A stretch of DNA of 64,000 nt from an uncultured Dehalococcoidia bacterium (GTDB taxonomy: Bacteria; Chloroflexota; Dehalococcoidia; Lucifugimonadales; UBA3495), in contig CATOSK010000007.1 in assembly GCA_951812535.1 (NCBI GenBank), positions 248,001 to 312,000 on the forward strand. Reading direction: 5' to 3'. Both the position numbers and the translations under genes were made by a program. The notes under the pieces are model-generated. The model did no database searches and was not told where the DNA came from. It was given only the letters and a program-made list of their open reading frames with translations. Of the stretch, positions 9,021 to 18,105 are shown piece by piece; the first letter of the stretch is position 1, and every line of letters starts with the position of its first letter.

Positions 9021-9052
9021 GAGGGTTGGGAAGATTCCCAACCCCTCGTTTT
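9021..9052 (+). terminator. Intrinsic terminator after ftsH
   Basis: GAGGGTTGGGAA pairs with TTCCCAACCCCTC (one bulged C) across a 2-nt gap, followed by GTTTTC. It lies 52 nt after the ftsH stop, between convergent genes. Confidence 0.8.
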
Positions 9053-9080
9053 CATCCCTTGGGAGAGGTGTATTTCGGCC

Positions 9081-9374
9081 TTAGGCAGTCTCGCCTGGAG
9101 AAGAAGCCCCTCCCTCCGCCCCTTCCGGCGAATCCAGGGGAAGCTGGCGGTAGTAGATGCCCCACTGCTGCATCAGCTCGGCCACCCGCGGATCGCGAAG
9201 CTCCAGCAGTTCCCGGAAGAAGCCGGCCAGAGCGTGAGAGGGTACCTGTTCGGCGGAGCAGACCCAGCTGCGCTCGGCGGGCACGACGTAGAGCATCCCG
9301 CTCTGGTGGGGGCAGGTGACCTGTATCCGGGTCATATCTTCCCCGGGGCTTACGGTCAGGCCGGTTTCGTTCAT
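9081..9374 (-). CDS. Hypothetical protein, 97 residues
   Basis: Not recognised. The start is placed at the ATG at 9374 because GGAGG lies 9 nt upstream; an in-frame ATG at 9458 would add a low-quality arginine-rich extension. The sequence has a compact N-terminal half with a single CPHQSGMLYVVPAERSWVCS segment, whose paired cysteines could make a small hairpin, and an acidic tail. It lies between convergent ftsH and divergent hflK. Confidence 0.55.
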   Translation of the reverse strand: MNETGLTVSPGEDMTRIQVTCPHQSGMLYVVPAERSWVCSAEQVPSHALAGFFRELLELRDPRVAELMQQWGIYYRQLPLDSPEGAEGGASSPGETA

Positions 9375-9676
9375 GTGCCAAGACCTCCAGCCGCTGTATT
9401 GTCGGGACTGGTTGGCCCTGTCCCGGTCTGCGCGGCAATGTCCATGATTCTGGGGCATTGATTATACAGCTTGCCCGATTCACCTCCCCCTGCGGGGTGG
9501 CAGCCGTTCCCCCTCCGGCAGAGGGTCCTCCCTGAGAGCGGTGGTAAAAACCGTGCTATCCGGTCCGGGCAACCGGGCGGGACTTTCCGGTAAGTGTTAG
9601 AATCATAGGCGGCTTTTTCCAAAAGGGCCCACTCCACTGTCTCGCGGGACCATTCCGTGGGAAAAAGGACGGCAAG
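9375..9676. other. Intergenic region upstream of hflK
   Basis: About 300 bp between divergent genes. A possible -10 TAGAAT (9598-9603) precedes hflK, but no matching -35 is seen. No repeats or RNA gene were found. Confidence 0.4.
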
Positions 9677-10756
9677 ATGTACCCTCCCGGCGGCCCCAGA
9701 CAACCGGAAATGGACTTCGACCAGCTGCTATCCCGTCTTCGCGGCGGCTGGGGATCAATTGGCGGCCGCTTCGGCGGCGGCGGCATCGGACTGCTCATCC
9801 TGGCGGCCATCGGCATCATCGCCGTGGTCTGGCTTGGTACCGGAATCTACACCGTCAGCCCCGGAGAGAACGCTGCGCTGCGTTTGTTCGGAGCAGTGCA
9901 GGGCACCCCGGTAACGGAGGAAGGCCTCCACTGGTGGTGGCCCACGCCCATCGGCAAGAGGGATGTGATCCGGGTCACGGAGATCCGAGCCATGGAACTG
10001 GGGTTCCGCAGCAACGAAACCGGCACCGCCAGCCCATTCCCCACCGAGGCGCTGATGATCTCCGGAGACCTGAACATCGTCGACGTCCAGATGGTGGTCC
10101 AGTACAACATCAAGAACCTGAACGAATTCCTTTTCCGGGTGAATGATCCCGGCGAGGAGACCCGGGCCATCCCCCCGGGCCGTCCCGATGGACGCACCCT
10201 CAAGGACGCGGCCGAGGCGGCCCTGCGGCTGGTGGTGGGCCAGCGTTCCATCGACGACATCCTGGTCCGCAACCGTGAAGAGGTGGAGGCCCGCACCAGG
10301 GAGCGGCTCCAGGAGATCGTCGACTCCTACAACACCGGCATCAACATCGAAACGGTCCAGCTGCAGGACGTGAAAGCGCCCGAAGAAGTCCGCGACGCCT
10401 TCGACGACGTGCTCCGCGCCCGACAGGAGCGGGACACCCGCATCAACCAGGCCCGGGCATTTGAAGCGGACATCATTCCCAGGGCCGAGGGTGACGCCGA
10501 GCGGATCAAGGAAGGCGCGGAAGCCTTCCGGCAGGCCCGTATCGCCAGAGCCCAGGGTGAAGCGGACCAGTTCACATCGATCCTTAACGAATACCAGGAG
10601 TCCAGGGAGGTAACCCGCCAGCGGCTCTACCTGGAGGCCATGGAACTGGTGCTGCCGGGGATCACCAAGATTGTCGTTTCCCCGGATGCCGAGACTGTGC
10701 TGATTCTGGGCGGCGACGGGGCGTTAACGCCGGTGCCCTTTGGTCCCAGTCCTTAG
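9677..10756 (+). CDS. hflK: FtsH protease modulator HflK
   Basis: A 359-residue SPFH/prohibitin-family protein. A Gly-rich N-terminus is followed by one transmembrane helix (about residues 38-56) and the band-7 domain beginning GIYTVSPGENAALRLFG. The C-terminal half is a long Arg/Glu/Ala coiled coil (VRDAFDDVLRARQERDTRI). HflK and HflC form a large membrane cage that encloses and restrains FtsH. AAGGA sits 7 nt before the ATG. It is the first gene of the hflK-hflC-sucC-sucD run. Confidence 0.92.
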   Translation: MYPPGGPRQPEMDFDQLLSRLRGGWGSIGGRFGGGGIGLLILAAIGIIAVVWLGTGIYTVSPGENAALRLFGAVQGTPVTEEGLHWWWPTPIGKRDVIRVTEIRAMELGFRSNETGTASPFPTEALMISGDLNIVDVQMVVQYNIKNLNEFLFRVNDPGEETRAIPPGRPDGRTLKDAAEAALRLVVGQRSIDDILVRNREEVEARTRERLQEIVDSYNTGINIETVQLQDVKAPEEVRDAFDDVLRARQERDTRINQARAFEADIIPRAEGDAERIKEGAEAFRQARIARAQGEADQFTSILNEYQESREVTRQRLYLEAMELVLPGITKIVVSPDAETVLILGGDGALTPVPFGPSP

Positions 10757-10816
10757 AAACGCCTGCGTCCTGAAATCCCGAAGCCTACTCCAGAGAATCG
10801 TGAGCGAGAACTTTAG

Positions 10817-11764
10817 ATGAAAGCTTTAGTCGTACTCCTGGTATTGCTAGTCATCGGGCTGATCGTAGCCCGGCAAGCCCTGTACGTAGTCGATGAAACC
10901 GAACAGGTCATCATTACACGGTTTGGAGAAGTCCAGACCGTCGTAAGGTTCCCTGGCCTCTACCTCAAGGCCCCCTTCGTGGACCAGGCCATCCGGCTGG
11001 ACAAGCGCATTCTCCGCATTGACGCGCCGCCAGAGGCCATGCCGGACAAGGAAAAGCAGAACCTGATCATTGACTCCTACGCCCGTTACCGCATCACCGA
11101 CCCGGTGCAGTTTCGCAAGACACTCCAAACTGAGCTCACTGCCCGCAGCCGGCTTGGCAACATCGTCAACTCGACCATGCGCGACCGGGTGGCGCTGCGG
11201 GACCGGTTCGAGATAATCGGCTCCGAGCCCATCCTCGACGACACCGGCAACCCGGTCGAGGACGACGACGGCTTGCCTCTCTTCGAGGGCCGGGACACCA
11301 GGACCCAGATCCTCGACGAGGTATTGTCCGGCGTCCGGCAGGAAGTCCGGGACCGGGAGTTCGGCATCGAGATTATCGACGTCCGCTTGAAGCGGGCCGA
11401 CTTCCCTGAATCGGTGACCCCCAGCATCTTCACCCGTATGCGGGCCGAGCGCAACCGTATCGCCACCAAGTTCCGTGCCGAAGGTGAGGAAGAAGACTTG
11501 AAGATCCGGGCGGTGGCCAACCGGAATCGGGACATCATCCTGGCGGAAGCCGACCGGGAGTCCAACCAGATCCGTGGTGAAGGCGAGGCCCGAGCCATCA
11601 GCATCCTGGCTGAGGCGCTGAACGAAGACCCGGACTTTTTCGCCTTCCGCCGCAGCCTGGCGGCCTACCAGGCCATGCTCAACCAGAACGATACGATTGT
11701 CCTGGGAGCCGACTCGCCGCTGTTCCGGTACCTGGAGGGACCCGTCGGCGCTTCTTCCAGGTAG
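10817..11764 (+). CDS. hflC: FtsH protease modulator HflC
   Basis: A 315-residue partner of HflK, with a short N-terminal membrane anchor (residues 1-20, LVVLLVLLVIGLIVA) leading into VVDETEQVIITRFGEVQ, the start of the SPFH domain. The segment ERNRIATKFRAEGEEEDLKIRA and the AEADRESNQIRGEGEARAISILAEAL region match the conserved C-terminal helix of HflC. It starts 60 bp after hflK. The insert LDDTGNPVEDDDGLPLFEG is an acidic loop in the SPFH domain. Confidence 0.92.
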   Translation: MKALVVLLVLLVIGLIVARQALYVVDETEQVIITRFGEVQTVVRFPGLYLKAPFVDQAIRLDKRILRIDAPPEAMPDKEKQNLIIDSYARYRITDPVQFRKTLQTELTARSRLGNIVNSTMRDRVALRDRFEIIGSEPILDDTGNPVEDDDGLPLFEGRDTRTQILDEVLSGVRQEVRDREFGIEIIDVRLKRADFPESVTPSIFTRMRAERNRIATKFRAEGEEEDLKIRAVANRNRDIILAEADRESNQIRGEGEARAISILAEALNEDPDFFAFRRSLAAYQAMLNQNDTIVLGADSPLFRYLEGPVGASSR

Positions 11765-11783
11765 ACTCGAAAGGGGAAATTTC

Positions 11784-12938
11784 TTGAAGCTTCACGAGTA
11801 CCAGGCCAAGGAGATTTTCTCCCGCTATGGCATCCCCATCCCCCGGGGGCAGGTGGCTACCACCCCTGAAAGGGCGCAGGAGGCCACCGTCGCCATGGGT
11901 GGCCGGTCGGTCGTCAAGGCCCAGGTCCACGCCGGCGGACGAGGCATAGCCGGAGGGGTCAAGGTGGCCCTGAGCCCGGAGGACGCCCGGCAGGCTGCCC
12001 AGGGGATGCTGGGACAACGCCTCGTCACTAACCAGACCGCTCCGGAGGGAGTTCCCATCAACTCGGTGCTGGTGGAGGAACTGGCCGACATCAAGCAGGA
12101 GCTCTACGCCGCCATCACTATCGACCGGGGCTTTCGGGGACCGGTGATGATCGTATGTGCCGCCGGAGGTATGGACATCGAGGAAGTGGCGGAGACCCGC
12201 CCCGAGGACATTCACACCGAGCCAATCGACCCGGGGTTGGGCTTGATGCCCTTCCAGACCCGTCGGCTGACCCAGCGGTTGGGCATCGAGGGGGCTGCGG
12301 CCCGTACCGCGGCCCAGATCCTGTCCCAGCTCTACCAGGTCTTCGCCGACCACGACTGCTCCCTGGTCGAGATCAATCCTCTCATCGTCACCGGCGACGG
12401 CGGGGTCGTAGCCCTGGACGCCAAGATGGATCTGGAAGACGACGCCATGTTCCGCCACCAGGACCTGAAGGAACTGAGGGACCGCTCCCAGGAGGACCAG
12501 TTGGAGGCCGAGGCGGCGGACCAGGACATCGCCTATGTGAACCTGGACGGCGACGTGGGCTGCCTGGTCAACGGAGCGGGGTTGGCAATGGCCACCCTCG
12601 ACGTCACCAATGCCGCCGGGGCGGCTCCCGCCAATTTCCTGGACGTGGGTGGTGGCGCCACCGACGAAAAGGTCGCCCAGGCCGTCGGGATAATCCTCTC
12701 CGACCCCAAAGTGCGGCGCGTACTGGTCAACGTCTTCGGCGGCATCCTGCGCTGCGACGTCGCGGCCCGGGGGATCGTACTAGCCTACCAGAGGGCCGAC
12801 TCCAGGCTGCCCCTCATCGTGCGGATGCTGGGCACCAACCTGGAGGAAGGCAAGCAGATACTGGGAGAGTCCGGCTTCAACGTCACCTTCGCCGATACCC
12901 TCACCGAAGCGGCCGAAGCCATCAAGAACGCCGCCTAA
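11784..12938 (+). CDS. sucC: Succinyl-CoA synthetase beta subunit (ADP-forming)
   Basis: A 384-residue ATP-grasp subunit of the TCA-cycle enzyme that converts succinyl-CoA to succinate with substrate-level phosphorylation. The conserved opening KLHEYQAKEIFSRYGIP fixes the start at the TTG at 11784, 7 nt after AAGGGG; the frame is open further upstream into hflC but that part is unrelated. The motifs QVHAGGRGIAGGVK, EINPLIV and DVGGGATDEKV are intact. The start lies 20 bp after the hflC stop, suggesting co-transcription. Confidence 0.96.
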   Translation: MKLHEYQAKEIFSRYGIPIPRGQVATTPERAQEATVAMGGRSVVKAQVHAGGRGIAGGVKVALSPEDARQAAQGMLGQRLVTNQTAPEGVPINSVLVEELADIKQELYAAITIDRGFRGPVMIVCAAGGMDIEEVAETRPEDIHTEPIDPGLGLMPFQTRRLTQRLGIEGAAARTAAQILSQLYQVFADHDCSLVEINPLIVTGDGGVVALDAKMDLEDDAMFRHQDLKELRDRSQEDQLEAEAADQDIAYVNLDGDVGCLVNGAGLAMATLDVTNAAGAAPANFLDVGGGATDEKVAQAVGIILSDPKVRRVLVNVFGGILRCDVAARGIVLAYQRADSRLPLIVRMLGTNLEEGKQILGESGFNVTFADTLTEAAEAIKNAA

Positions 12939-12973
12939 TCAAGCCATCGGCCAACCAAGGAGCATCCTGAAGC

Positions 12974-13855
12974 ATGGGCATTCTGCTGGACGAAAATTCG
13001 CGCATCATGGTGCAGGGCATCACCGGACGGGAGGGCAGCTTCCACGCCCGGGCCTGCCTGGCCTACGGCACCCAAGTGGTGGCCGGCGTCACCCCTGGCC
13101 GGGGAGGCCAGATGTTCGATGATACCGTGCCCGTGTTCGACGCTGTGGAGCAGGCCGTATCCGAAACGGGAGCCAATGTTGCACTGATATTCGTACCGCC
13201 TCCCTTCGCCACCGATGCAGTCGTCGAATCGGTGGACGCCGGTATTCCCCTCATCGCCTGCATTACCGAGGGAGTGCCGGTGCAAGACATGGTGAAAGTG
13301 TCCCGCTTCATCCAGGACAAGCCCGTCCGGCTTATCGGCCCCAACTGTCCCGGGATGATCAATCCGGGGGCCCGCTGCAAGGTTGGAATTATGCCCGGTG
13401 CTATCCACCGCCCTGGACGGGTTGGCGTCGTATCCCGCAGCGGCACCCTCACCTACGAAGCGGTGGGACAGTTGACCGCCCTGGGTATCGGACAGTCCAG
13501 CTGCGTCGGCATCGGCGGAGACCCCATCATCGGGACCAGCTTCTCGGAAATCCTGGGTCTATACGACGACGACCCCAATACCGACCTGGTGGTCTTCATT
13601 GGCGAGATCGGCGGCAGTATGGAGCAGGAGGCGGCCGCCTATATCAAGGAGAACATGACAAAGCCGGTTTGCGCCTTGATCGTCGGGGCGACCGCTCCTC
13701 CGGGCAAGCGAATGGGTCACGCGGGGGCCATCATCACCGGAGAGGGAGCCCGGGCGGAATCGAAGATCGCCGCCCTGCGCGACGCCGGCGCGACCATCAT
13801 TCCCACCCCGGCCGACATAGGCGCCACTGCCCAGAGCGTGCTCCAAGGATTGTAG
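12974..13855 (+). CDS. sucD: Succinyl-CoA synthetase alpha subunit
   Basis: A 293-residue CoA-binding subunit partnered with sucC 35 bp upstream. The nucleotide-binding start [16 protein letters not shown], the [21 protein letters not shown] motif and the phosphorylated histidine (His249 in MGHAGAII) are present. The length is normal. The operon ends at a 26-bp palindrome between the convergent M42 peptidase gene and sucD. Confidence 0.96.
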   Translation: MGILLDENSRIMVQGITGREGSFHARACLAYGTQVVAGVTPGRGGQMFDDTVPVFDAVEQAVSETGANVALIFVPPPFATDAVVESVDAGIPLIACITEGVPVQDMVKVSRFIQDKPVRLIGPNCPGMINPGARCKVGIMPGAIHRPGRVGVVSRSGTLTYEAVGQLTALGIGQSSCVGIGGDPIIGTSFSEILGLYDDDPNTDLVVFIGEIGGSMEQEAAAYIKENMTKPVCALIVGATAPPGKRMGHAGAIITGEGARAESKIAALRDAGATIIPTPADIGATAQSVLQGL

Positions 13856-13871
13856 GCAACCCAAAGACAGG

Positions 13872-13897
13872 GTTTTGGGGGACGAGTCCCCCAAAAC
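13872..13897 (-). repeat. G5/C5 palindrome, copy 3 (extended stem)
   Basis: GTTTTGGGGGA-CGAG-TCCCCCAAAAC has an 11-bp perfect stem, the longest of the family. It fills the 52-bp gap between convergent sucD and the M42 peptidase gene and probably ends transcription from both sides, although neither strand has a clean T-tract. Confidence 0.85.
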
Positions 13898-13907
13898 GTT
13901 CCCCCGC

Positions 13908-15020
13908 TTATCCCGCCGTCATCCGTTCCCGAAACTCGGCAGGCAGGTCCCGCAGCCGACGTTGGAAGGCCGTATCCCCCCGGTAGGGAACGGAACGGGC
14001 CGCCTCCAGAATCAGGTCCACCCCACCCAGGAAATCAGCACAGTCAATGTACTCGGCCTCGATCCGGTCCTCGGGGGCGCCGTTGTGGTAGTTGCCCAGC
14101 GGGAAGGCGATTCCCGTACAGCGATAGCCGTGGACGCCGAAAGCGCTGGCCTCGCAGACCCCCCCGCTCATCAGCTGCCGCTGCACCCTGAAATCGGGCG
14201 ACCGTTCCAGGAGGGTTTCCCTGGCCTTGATGAGCACCGACTCGGCTTCGGCGTTGAAGGTGGACCCGGCGTCGCCCACCCGGATGACCGGACCTCCCCC
14301 GATTTCCGCCCCTGGCAGGGTGCGGCTGGACTCCAGCGACACTACCAGCGTTTCCCTGGGAAGCGTTCCCGCCTCGGCCATCAGGCGCGCGCCCACCAAC
14401 CCCACCTCCTCAGCTCGGGTGAACACCCCGTAGACCGTCCCCGGCGGCGGTTCCTGGACCAGCTCTGCCAGGGCGGACAAAGTGCTGGCGCATCCGGCCA
14501 AGTCATCCAGGGCCCGCATCCGGATGACCCCTTCGTCCAGGGTGAAGTCCACCAGGTCGAACACTACCGAGCAGGGCAGATCGATCTCGGCGGTCTGGTG
14601 CCCTTCCAACTGGATCAAGACCTCCCGGTCGGCGGGGTCCCCATGAGGACCGGCGGTGACCGCCGCCCACCGTTCGCCCGACCCTGTAACGACCTGGAGG
14701 GCTATTCCAGCGGCGAAGCTGCCGGCTGGCACTCCCCCCGCCGCCTTTCCCACCAGGTACCCGCCCTCCCGCGACACTGCCTCGAACCCGGGATGGTCCA
14801 TGTGGGCCACGAAAGCAACCGCCGGCAGTTCTTCGGAAGCCGGCTCCCGCCCCGGCACCAGCGCGACGATGTTTCCATAACCGTCGGTAGACCACTCCAC
14901 GTGGGTCTCGTCCAGGATGGCCTTTACCTCTCCGGCCACCCCTGTCTCGTAGAACGCGGTGGCGGGATGGCTGCCCAAACGGGCCAGAATGTCCAAGGCT
15001 CGGTTTTGGTTCGCTTGCAT
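13908..15020 (-). CDS. M42-family metallopeptidase (aminopeptidase/endoglucanase-like)
   Basis: A 370-residue di-zinc peptidase of the M42/M20 clan. Zinc and catalytic motifs are AHMDHPGF (His73 and Asp75), RALDDLAGC (Asp172-Asp173), the general-base pair in TRAEEVG (Glu204-Glu205) and VSLESSRTL. The pattern suits cytoplasmic TET-type aminopeptidases that trim short peptides. No signal peptide is seen. It starts with ATG at 15020 and stands alone, convergent with sucD. Confidence 0.85.
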   Translation of the reverse strand: MQANQNRALDILARLGSHPATAFYETGVAGEVKAILDETHVEWSTDGYGNIVALVPGREPASEELPAVAFVAHMDHPGFEAVSREGGYLVGKAAGGVPAGSFAAGIALQVVTGSGERWAAVTAGPHGDPADREVLIQLEGHQTAEIDLPCSVVFDLVDFTLDEGVIRMRALDDLAGCASTLSALAELVQEPPPGTVYGVFTRAEEVGLVGARLMAEAGTLPRETLVVSLESSRTLPGAEIGGGPVIRVGDAGSTFNAEAESVLIKARETLLERSPDFRVQRQLMSGGVCEASAFGVHGYRCTGIAFPLGNYHNGAPEDRIEAEYIDCADFLGGVDLILEAARSVPYRGDTAFQRRLRDLPAEFRERMTAG

Positions 15021-15103
15021 AATTCCTCGGTAGCTCCCTTTCGGGAGGGGAAGATGGTGGGATTATAGCAAGGCGGCAGCGGGTTGGTTTTCTGGAGATG
15101 GCA

Positions 15104-15128
15104 CGTTCAGGGGCTCGTCCCCCACCCG
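15104..15128 (+). repeat. Degenerate G5/C5 palindrome
   Basis: ACGTTCAGGGGCTCGTCCCCCACCC keeps the ACGTT start and the CTCG-type centre of the family, but the stem is interrupted. It is probably a decayed copy. Confidence 0.4.
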
Positions 15129-15260
15129 GTGCTTATTTTGTGCCGTCCCGGTGCCCGTTTCCCACCCCCGATGTTATACTCTCACCGAGGCCGAGACACG
15201 GCAGTTTCATACCCGCCGGAGAGAACAAAGCGCGGCCGCTCTACGAGATGGAGGTCCCTC

Positions 15261-16337
15261 TTGCTGCCCCAATTCCGAGTAAGCCAGGAAGAAGCAATCC
15301 AGGTCCAGGGCGATGACCTGAAGGCCACTGTGGCCGGTATTTTTGAGAAGATGGGCGTGCCCGAATCGGACGCCGAGGTGGGCGCCGACGCCCTGGTGCT
15401 GGCCGACCTGCGCGGCGTTGACAGCCATGGCGTGTCCAACATGCTCCGCAGCTACGTCAACGGCTACACCAGCGGCCAAATCAACCCTCGACCCGACATC
15501 AGCATTGTCCGGGAGACCCCGGCGACGGCCAGCATGGACTCGGACCGGGGTCTGGGGACCATCACCACGCCCAAGGCGATGCAGCTTGCCATCCGCAAAG
15601 CTTCCGAGGTGGGCGTGGGCATGGTAACCATCGGTAATGCCAGGCATCTGGGCATGGCTTCCTATCATGCCATGCTGGCCCTGGAGCACGACATGATCGG
15701 GGTCTGCATGACCAGTTGCCCGCCCAGAACCCTGCCAACCTTCGGAGCGGAGCCCCGCCTGGGCACTAATCCCATTGCCATCGCGGTGCCTGCCAAGAAT
15801 GACCATCCGTTTGTCTTCGACGCCGCCACCAGCTCGGTAGCCCAGAACAAGATCGAGATTGCGCGGCGGCTGGGCGCCAAGCTGGAGCCGGGCTGGCTGG
15901 CCACCGAGGACGGTGTCCCAATCATGGAGGAGGTGGACGTTCCCAACGTGTACCATCTGCTGCCCATGGGCGCCACCCGGGAACTGGGGTCCCACAAGGG
16001 GTACGGCCTTTCCTGCGTCGTGGACATCCTTGCCGGAGTTCTCACCGGATTTGGCTACGGTGCGGTGCCGGGCCGTCCCAACTTCGGGCACTACGTGGCG
16101 GCCTACAATATCGCGGGATTTGACGACCCCGACCACTTCAAGGAGAACATGGACGAGTGGCTGGAGATGATGAAAAGCACCAAGCCGGCCCCAGGCCATG
16201 ACCGGGTCATGGTGGCCGGCCAGCCCGAGGCCGAAATGGAAGCCATCCGCCGCCGGGACGGCGTTCCCCTGCATCCCGAGGTCGTGGACTACATCCGCGA
16301 CACCTGTGGCGAGCTCTCAGTGGAATGCCGCTTCTAA
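15261..16337 (+). CDS. Ldh family NAD(P)-dependent oxidoreductase (malate/L-lactate dehydrogenase type 2)
   Basis: A 358-residue member of the non-Rossmann Ldh2/MDH2 family, which oxidises 2-hydroxy acids with NAD(P). Signatures are the RGVDSHGVSNMLRSYV segment, GNARHLGMASYHA, RLGTNPIAIAVP, FDAATSSVAQNKIEIA and GSHKGYGLSCVVDILAG. The start is placed at the TTG at 15261, 5 nt after GGAGGT; upstream in-frame codons are unrelated. The exact hydroxy acid is undetermined. A NIPSNAP gene follows on the same strand. Confidence 0.88.
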   Translation: MLPQFRVSQEEAIQVQGDDLKATVAGIFEKMGVPESDAEVGADALVLADLRGVDSHGVSNMLRSYVNGYTSGQINPRPDISIVRETPATASMDSDRGLGTITTPKAMQLAIRKASEVGVGMVTIGNARHLGMASYHAMLALEHDMIGVCMTSCPPRTLPTFGAEPRLGTNPIAIAVPAKNDHPFVFDAATSSVAQNKIEIARRLGAKLEPGWLATEDGVPIMEEVDVPNVYHLLPMGATRELGSHKGYGLSCVVDILAGVLTGFGYGAVPGRPNFGHYVAAYNIAGFDDPDHFKENMDEWLEMMKSTKPAPGHDRVMVAGQPEAEMEAIRRRDGVPLHPEVVDYIRDTCGELSVECRF

Positions 16338-16394
16338 CCCCCTTCCGGGACGCAGACTTTACAACGGCGACACGCCGGGTCAGGAGAACACGAA

Positions 16395-16700
16395 ATGGTC
16401 TACCAGTTGCGTATCTACACGATTAACCGGGGAATGATGGACTCGTGGTTGAAGGTTTTCAACGAGCACATCCGCCCCTTACATGACCGCTTGGGCATCC
16501 CGGTGCAGAATTCCTGGGTCAACGCCGACCGTACCGAGTTCATCTGGGTACGGCGTTTCAACAGCGCCGATGAAATTCCGGTCAAGGAAGGCGAATACTT
16601 CGCCTCACCGGAGCGCACCGCTCTGGCCGACATCCCCACCAGCCACATCGCCAAGATGGAAGTACGGGTTATCGAGGGCGTCGAAGCCGTCGCTGCCTAG
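16395..16700 (+). CDS. NIPSNAP family protein
   Basis: A 101-residue ferredoxin-like alpha/beta barrel protein of the NIPSNAP/dimeric alpha-beta barrel group. The opening YQLRIYTINRGMMDSWLKVFNEHIRPLHDRLG and the WVRRFNSADE segment are diagnostic. CAGGAG sits 9 nt before the ATG. The family is often next to dehydrogenases and monooxygenases and may bind small hydrophobic ligands, but no reaction is established. It may share a transcript with the upstream Ldh-family gene (57-bp gap). Confidence 0.85.
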   Translation: MVYQLRIYTINRGMMDSWLKVFNEHIRPLHDRLGIPVQNSWVNADRTEFIWVRRFNSADEIPVKEGEYFASPERTALADIPTSHIAKMEVRVIEGVEAVAA

Positions 16701-16712
16701 CCGCCCCCAAAC

Positions 16713-16743
16713 GGGGCGGGGCCGTCAGAACCGACCCCGCCCC
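16713..16743. terminator. GC-rich hairpin between convergent genes
   Basis: GGGGCGGG pairs with CCCGCCCC, with a possible GTC/GAC extension inside. It occupies the 46-bp gap between the NIPSNAP and GNAT genes. There is no T-tract, so terminator function is inferred from position and stability. Confidence 0.5.
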
Positions 16744-16746
16744 TGC

Positions 16747-17184
16747 CTAACTTCCCTTCCGCATCTCCACATGGGGAATGTCCACCTCCAGGAAGACGTC
16801 CCCGTGCTCCGTGTACCCGTGGCCGGCGTAGAAGCTCTTCACGTACTCCTGCGCGTGAAGAATAAACTCAGTCATTCCCTGTTGTCTCCCTTGTTCTTCC
16901 AGGAATAACAGAATCCTCCCGCCCGTCCCGTGGCGTCGGTGCTCTTGGTCCACGGCCATCCGCCCGATTTGCCCCTGTCTTTCTCCCAGGTCAATGAGCC
17001 GCCCCGTTCCGACGATCCGGCCGCTTTCCACCGCGACGGCGTGGAGGGCGGTGGCGTCGGCGGCGTCCAGTTCCGCGTCTGCCGGAATTCGCTGCTCCTC
17101 TACGAACACCCGCATCCGCACGGCAATGGCCCCCTCCCGCTCCTCCTCGGTTTCGGCAATCTTGACTAACAGTTCCTCGGACAC
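16747..17184 (-). CDS. GNAT family N-acetyltransferase (ElaA-like)
   Basis: A 145-residue acetyl-CoA-dependent N-acyltransferase. The N-terminal AIAVRMRVFVEEQRIPADAELDAAD region is the substrate-side signature of ElaA-like GNATs. The acetyl-CoA loop appears as IGRMAVDQEHRRHGTGGRIL, and QEYVKSFYAGHGYTEHGDVFLEVDIPHVEM closes the fold. The acceptor is unknown. It is last in a minus-strand run that includes the channel and helicase genes. Confidence 0.88.
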   Translation of the reverse strand: MSEELLVKIAETEEEREGAIAVRMRVFVEEQRIPADAELDAADATALHAVAVESGRIVGTGRLIDLGERQGQIGRMAVDQEHRRHGTGGRILLFLEEQGRQQGMTEFILHAQEYVKSFYAGHGYTEHGDVFLEVDIPHVEMRKGS

Positions 17185-17225
17185 GGCGTCCTCCGGTGGT
17201 TGACGGATTTTGGGAAAGGACGGCT

Positions 17226-18068
17226 TCAGTCGTCTTCCTCAGTGAGGGTGGCGGCGGGCGGCTGCGCCTCCCGTCTACGGCGCAACTGTTCCTCCAGCCT
17301 GGCCAAGGACTCCTGGGTAGCCTGGATCTCTTCAAGCAGGGTGTCCCGGTACTGGGGCGCCTCCAGTTGGGCCAGCCGCTCCTTCTTGGCTTCGTCCAGG
17401 TTGTTGATCACCACGGCGATGAACATATTGATCACAACAAAGGTGCCCAGCACCACGAAGCTTACGAAGTAGAGCCATGCCATGGGATGCAGCTCCATCG
17501 CCTTGTACATGATGTCGGTCCAGTCTTCCAGTGTCACGACTCGAAAGAGCGACAACAGGGAGATTCCCAGGTTACGCCAGTGGACCGGGTCATGCTCGTG
17601 GAAAAGCTGGAAGCCGACAATGGCGTAGATATACACCACCAGGCTCATCAGCGCGACGATGTTCAGCATGCTGGGTATGGACTTTACCAGGGTGGCGACT
17701 ATCAACCTCAGCTCGGGGACGGCGGAGATGAGGCGGAGAATACGCATCAGCCGGGCCAGGCGGGCCACCACGGCGAATCCGCCGGTGGCGGGGATGAGGG
17801 ACGCCACAATGATCGTGAAGTCGAAGATGTTCCAGCCGCTTCGGAAGTAGTGGTCAACCCGGGGAGCCAGGGCAAACATCTTCAGGGCCGCCTCAATGAT
17901 GAACACGCCGAGGATCATGTCCTGGGCCAGGTCCATCCAGTGCTTGTAGGGGCCCGATATATTGGGAAAAGTCTCCAGGCCCAGCAGCACACCGTTGAAG
18001 ACGATGAGGCCGATGATGAAGTATTCGAAGGCGTGGGCCTTGGTGGTCCGGAAGGCTAGTTCGCGCAT
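17226..18068 (-). CDS. Bacterial voltage-gated cation channel subunit (NaChBac-type)
   Basis: A 280-residue single-domain six-helix channel that would assemble as a homotetramer in the inner membrane. Predicted helices are S1 14-32, S2 49-68, S3 79-93, S4 99-115, S5 130-155 and S6 197-222. S4 carries arginines at 103, 106, 109 and 112 in the three-residue spacing of a voltage sensor. The selectivity filter is TLEDWTD (179-185). A C-terminal coiled coil (about 225-266) would hold the tetramer together. The extra aspartates in the filter suggest calcium rather than sodium selectivity. Confidence 0.92.
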   Translation of the reverse strand: MRELAFRTTKAHAFEYFIIGLIVFNGVLLGLETFPNISGPYKHWMDLAQDMILGVFIIEAALKMFALAPRVDHYFRSGWNIFDFTIIVASLIPATGGFAVVARLARLMRILRLISAVPELRLIVATLVKSIPSMLNIVALMSLVVYIYAIVGFQLFHEHDPVHWRNLGISLLSLFRVVTLEDWTDIMYKAMELHPMAWLYFVSFVVLGTFVVINMFIAVVINNLDEAKKERLAQLEAPQYRDTLLEEIQATQESLARLEEQLRRRREAQPPAATLTEEDD

Positions 18069-18105
18069 TGGGCAGTCGGGGGAAGCGCAGGGAGCCGCTC
18101 CCTGG

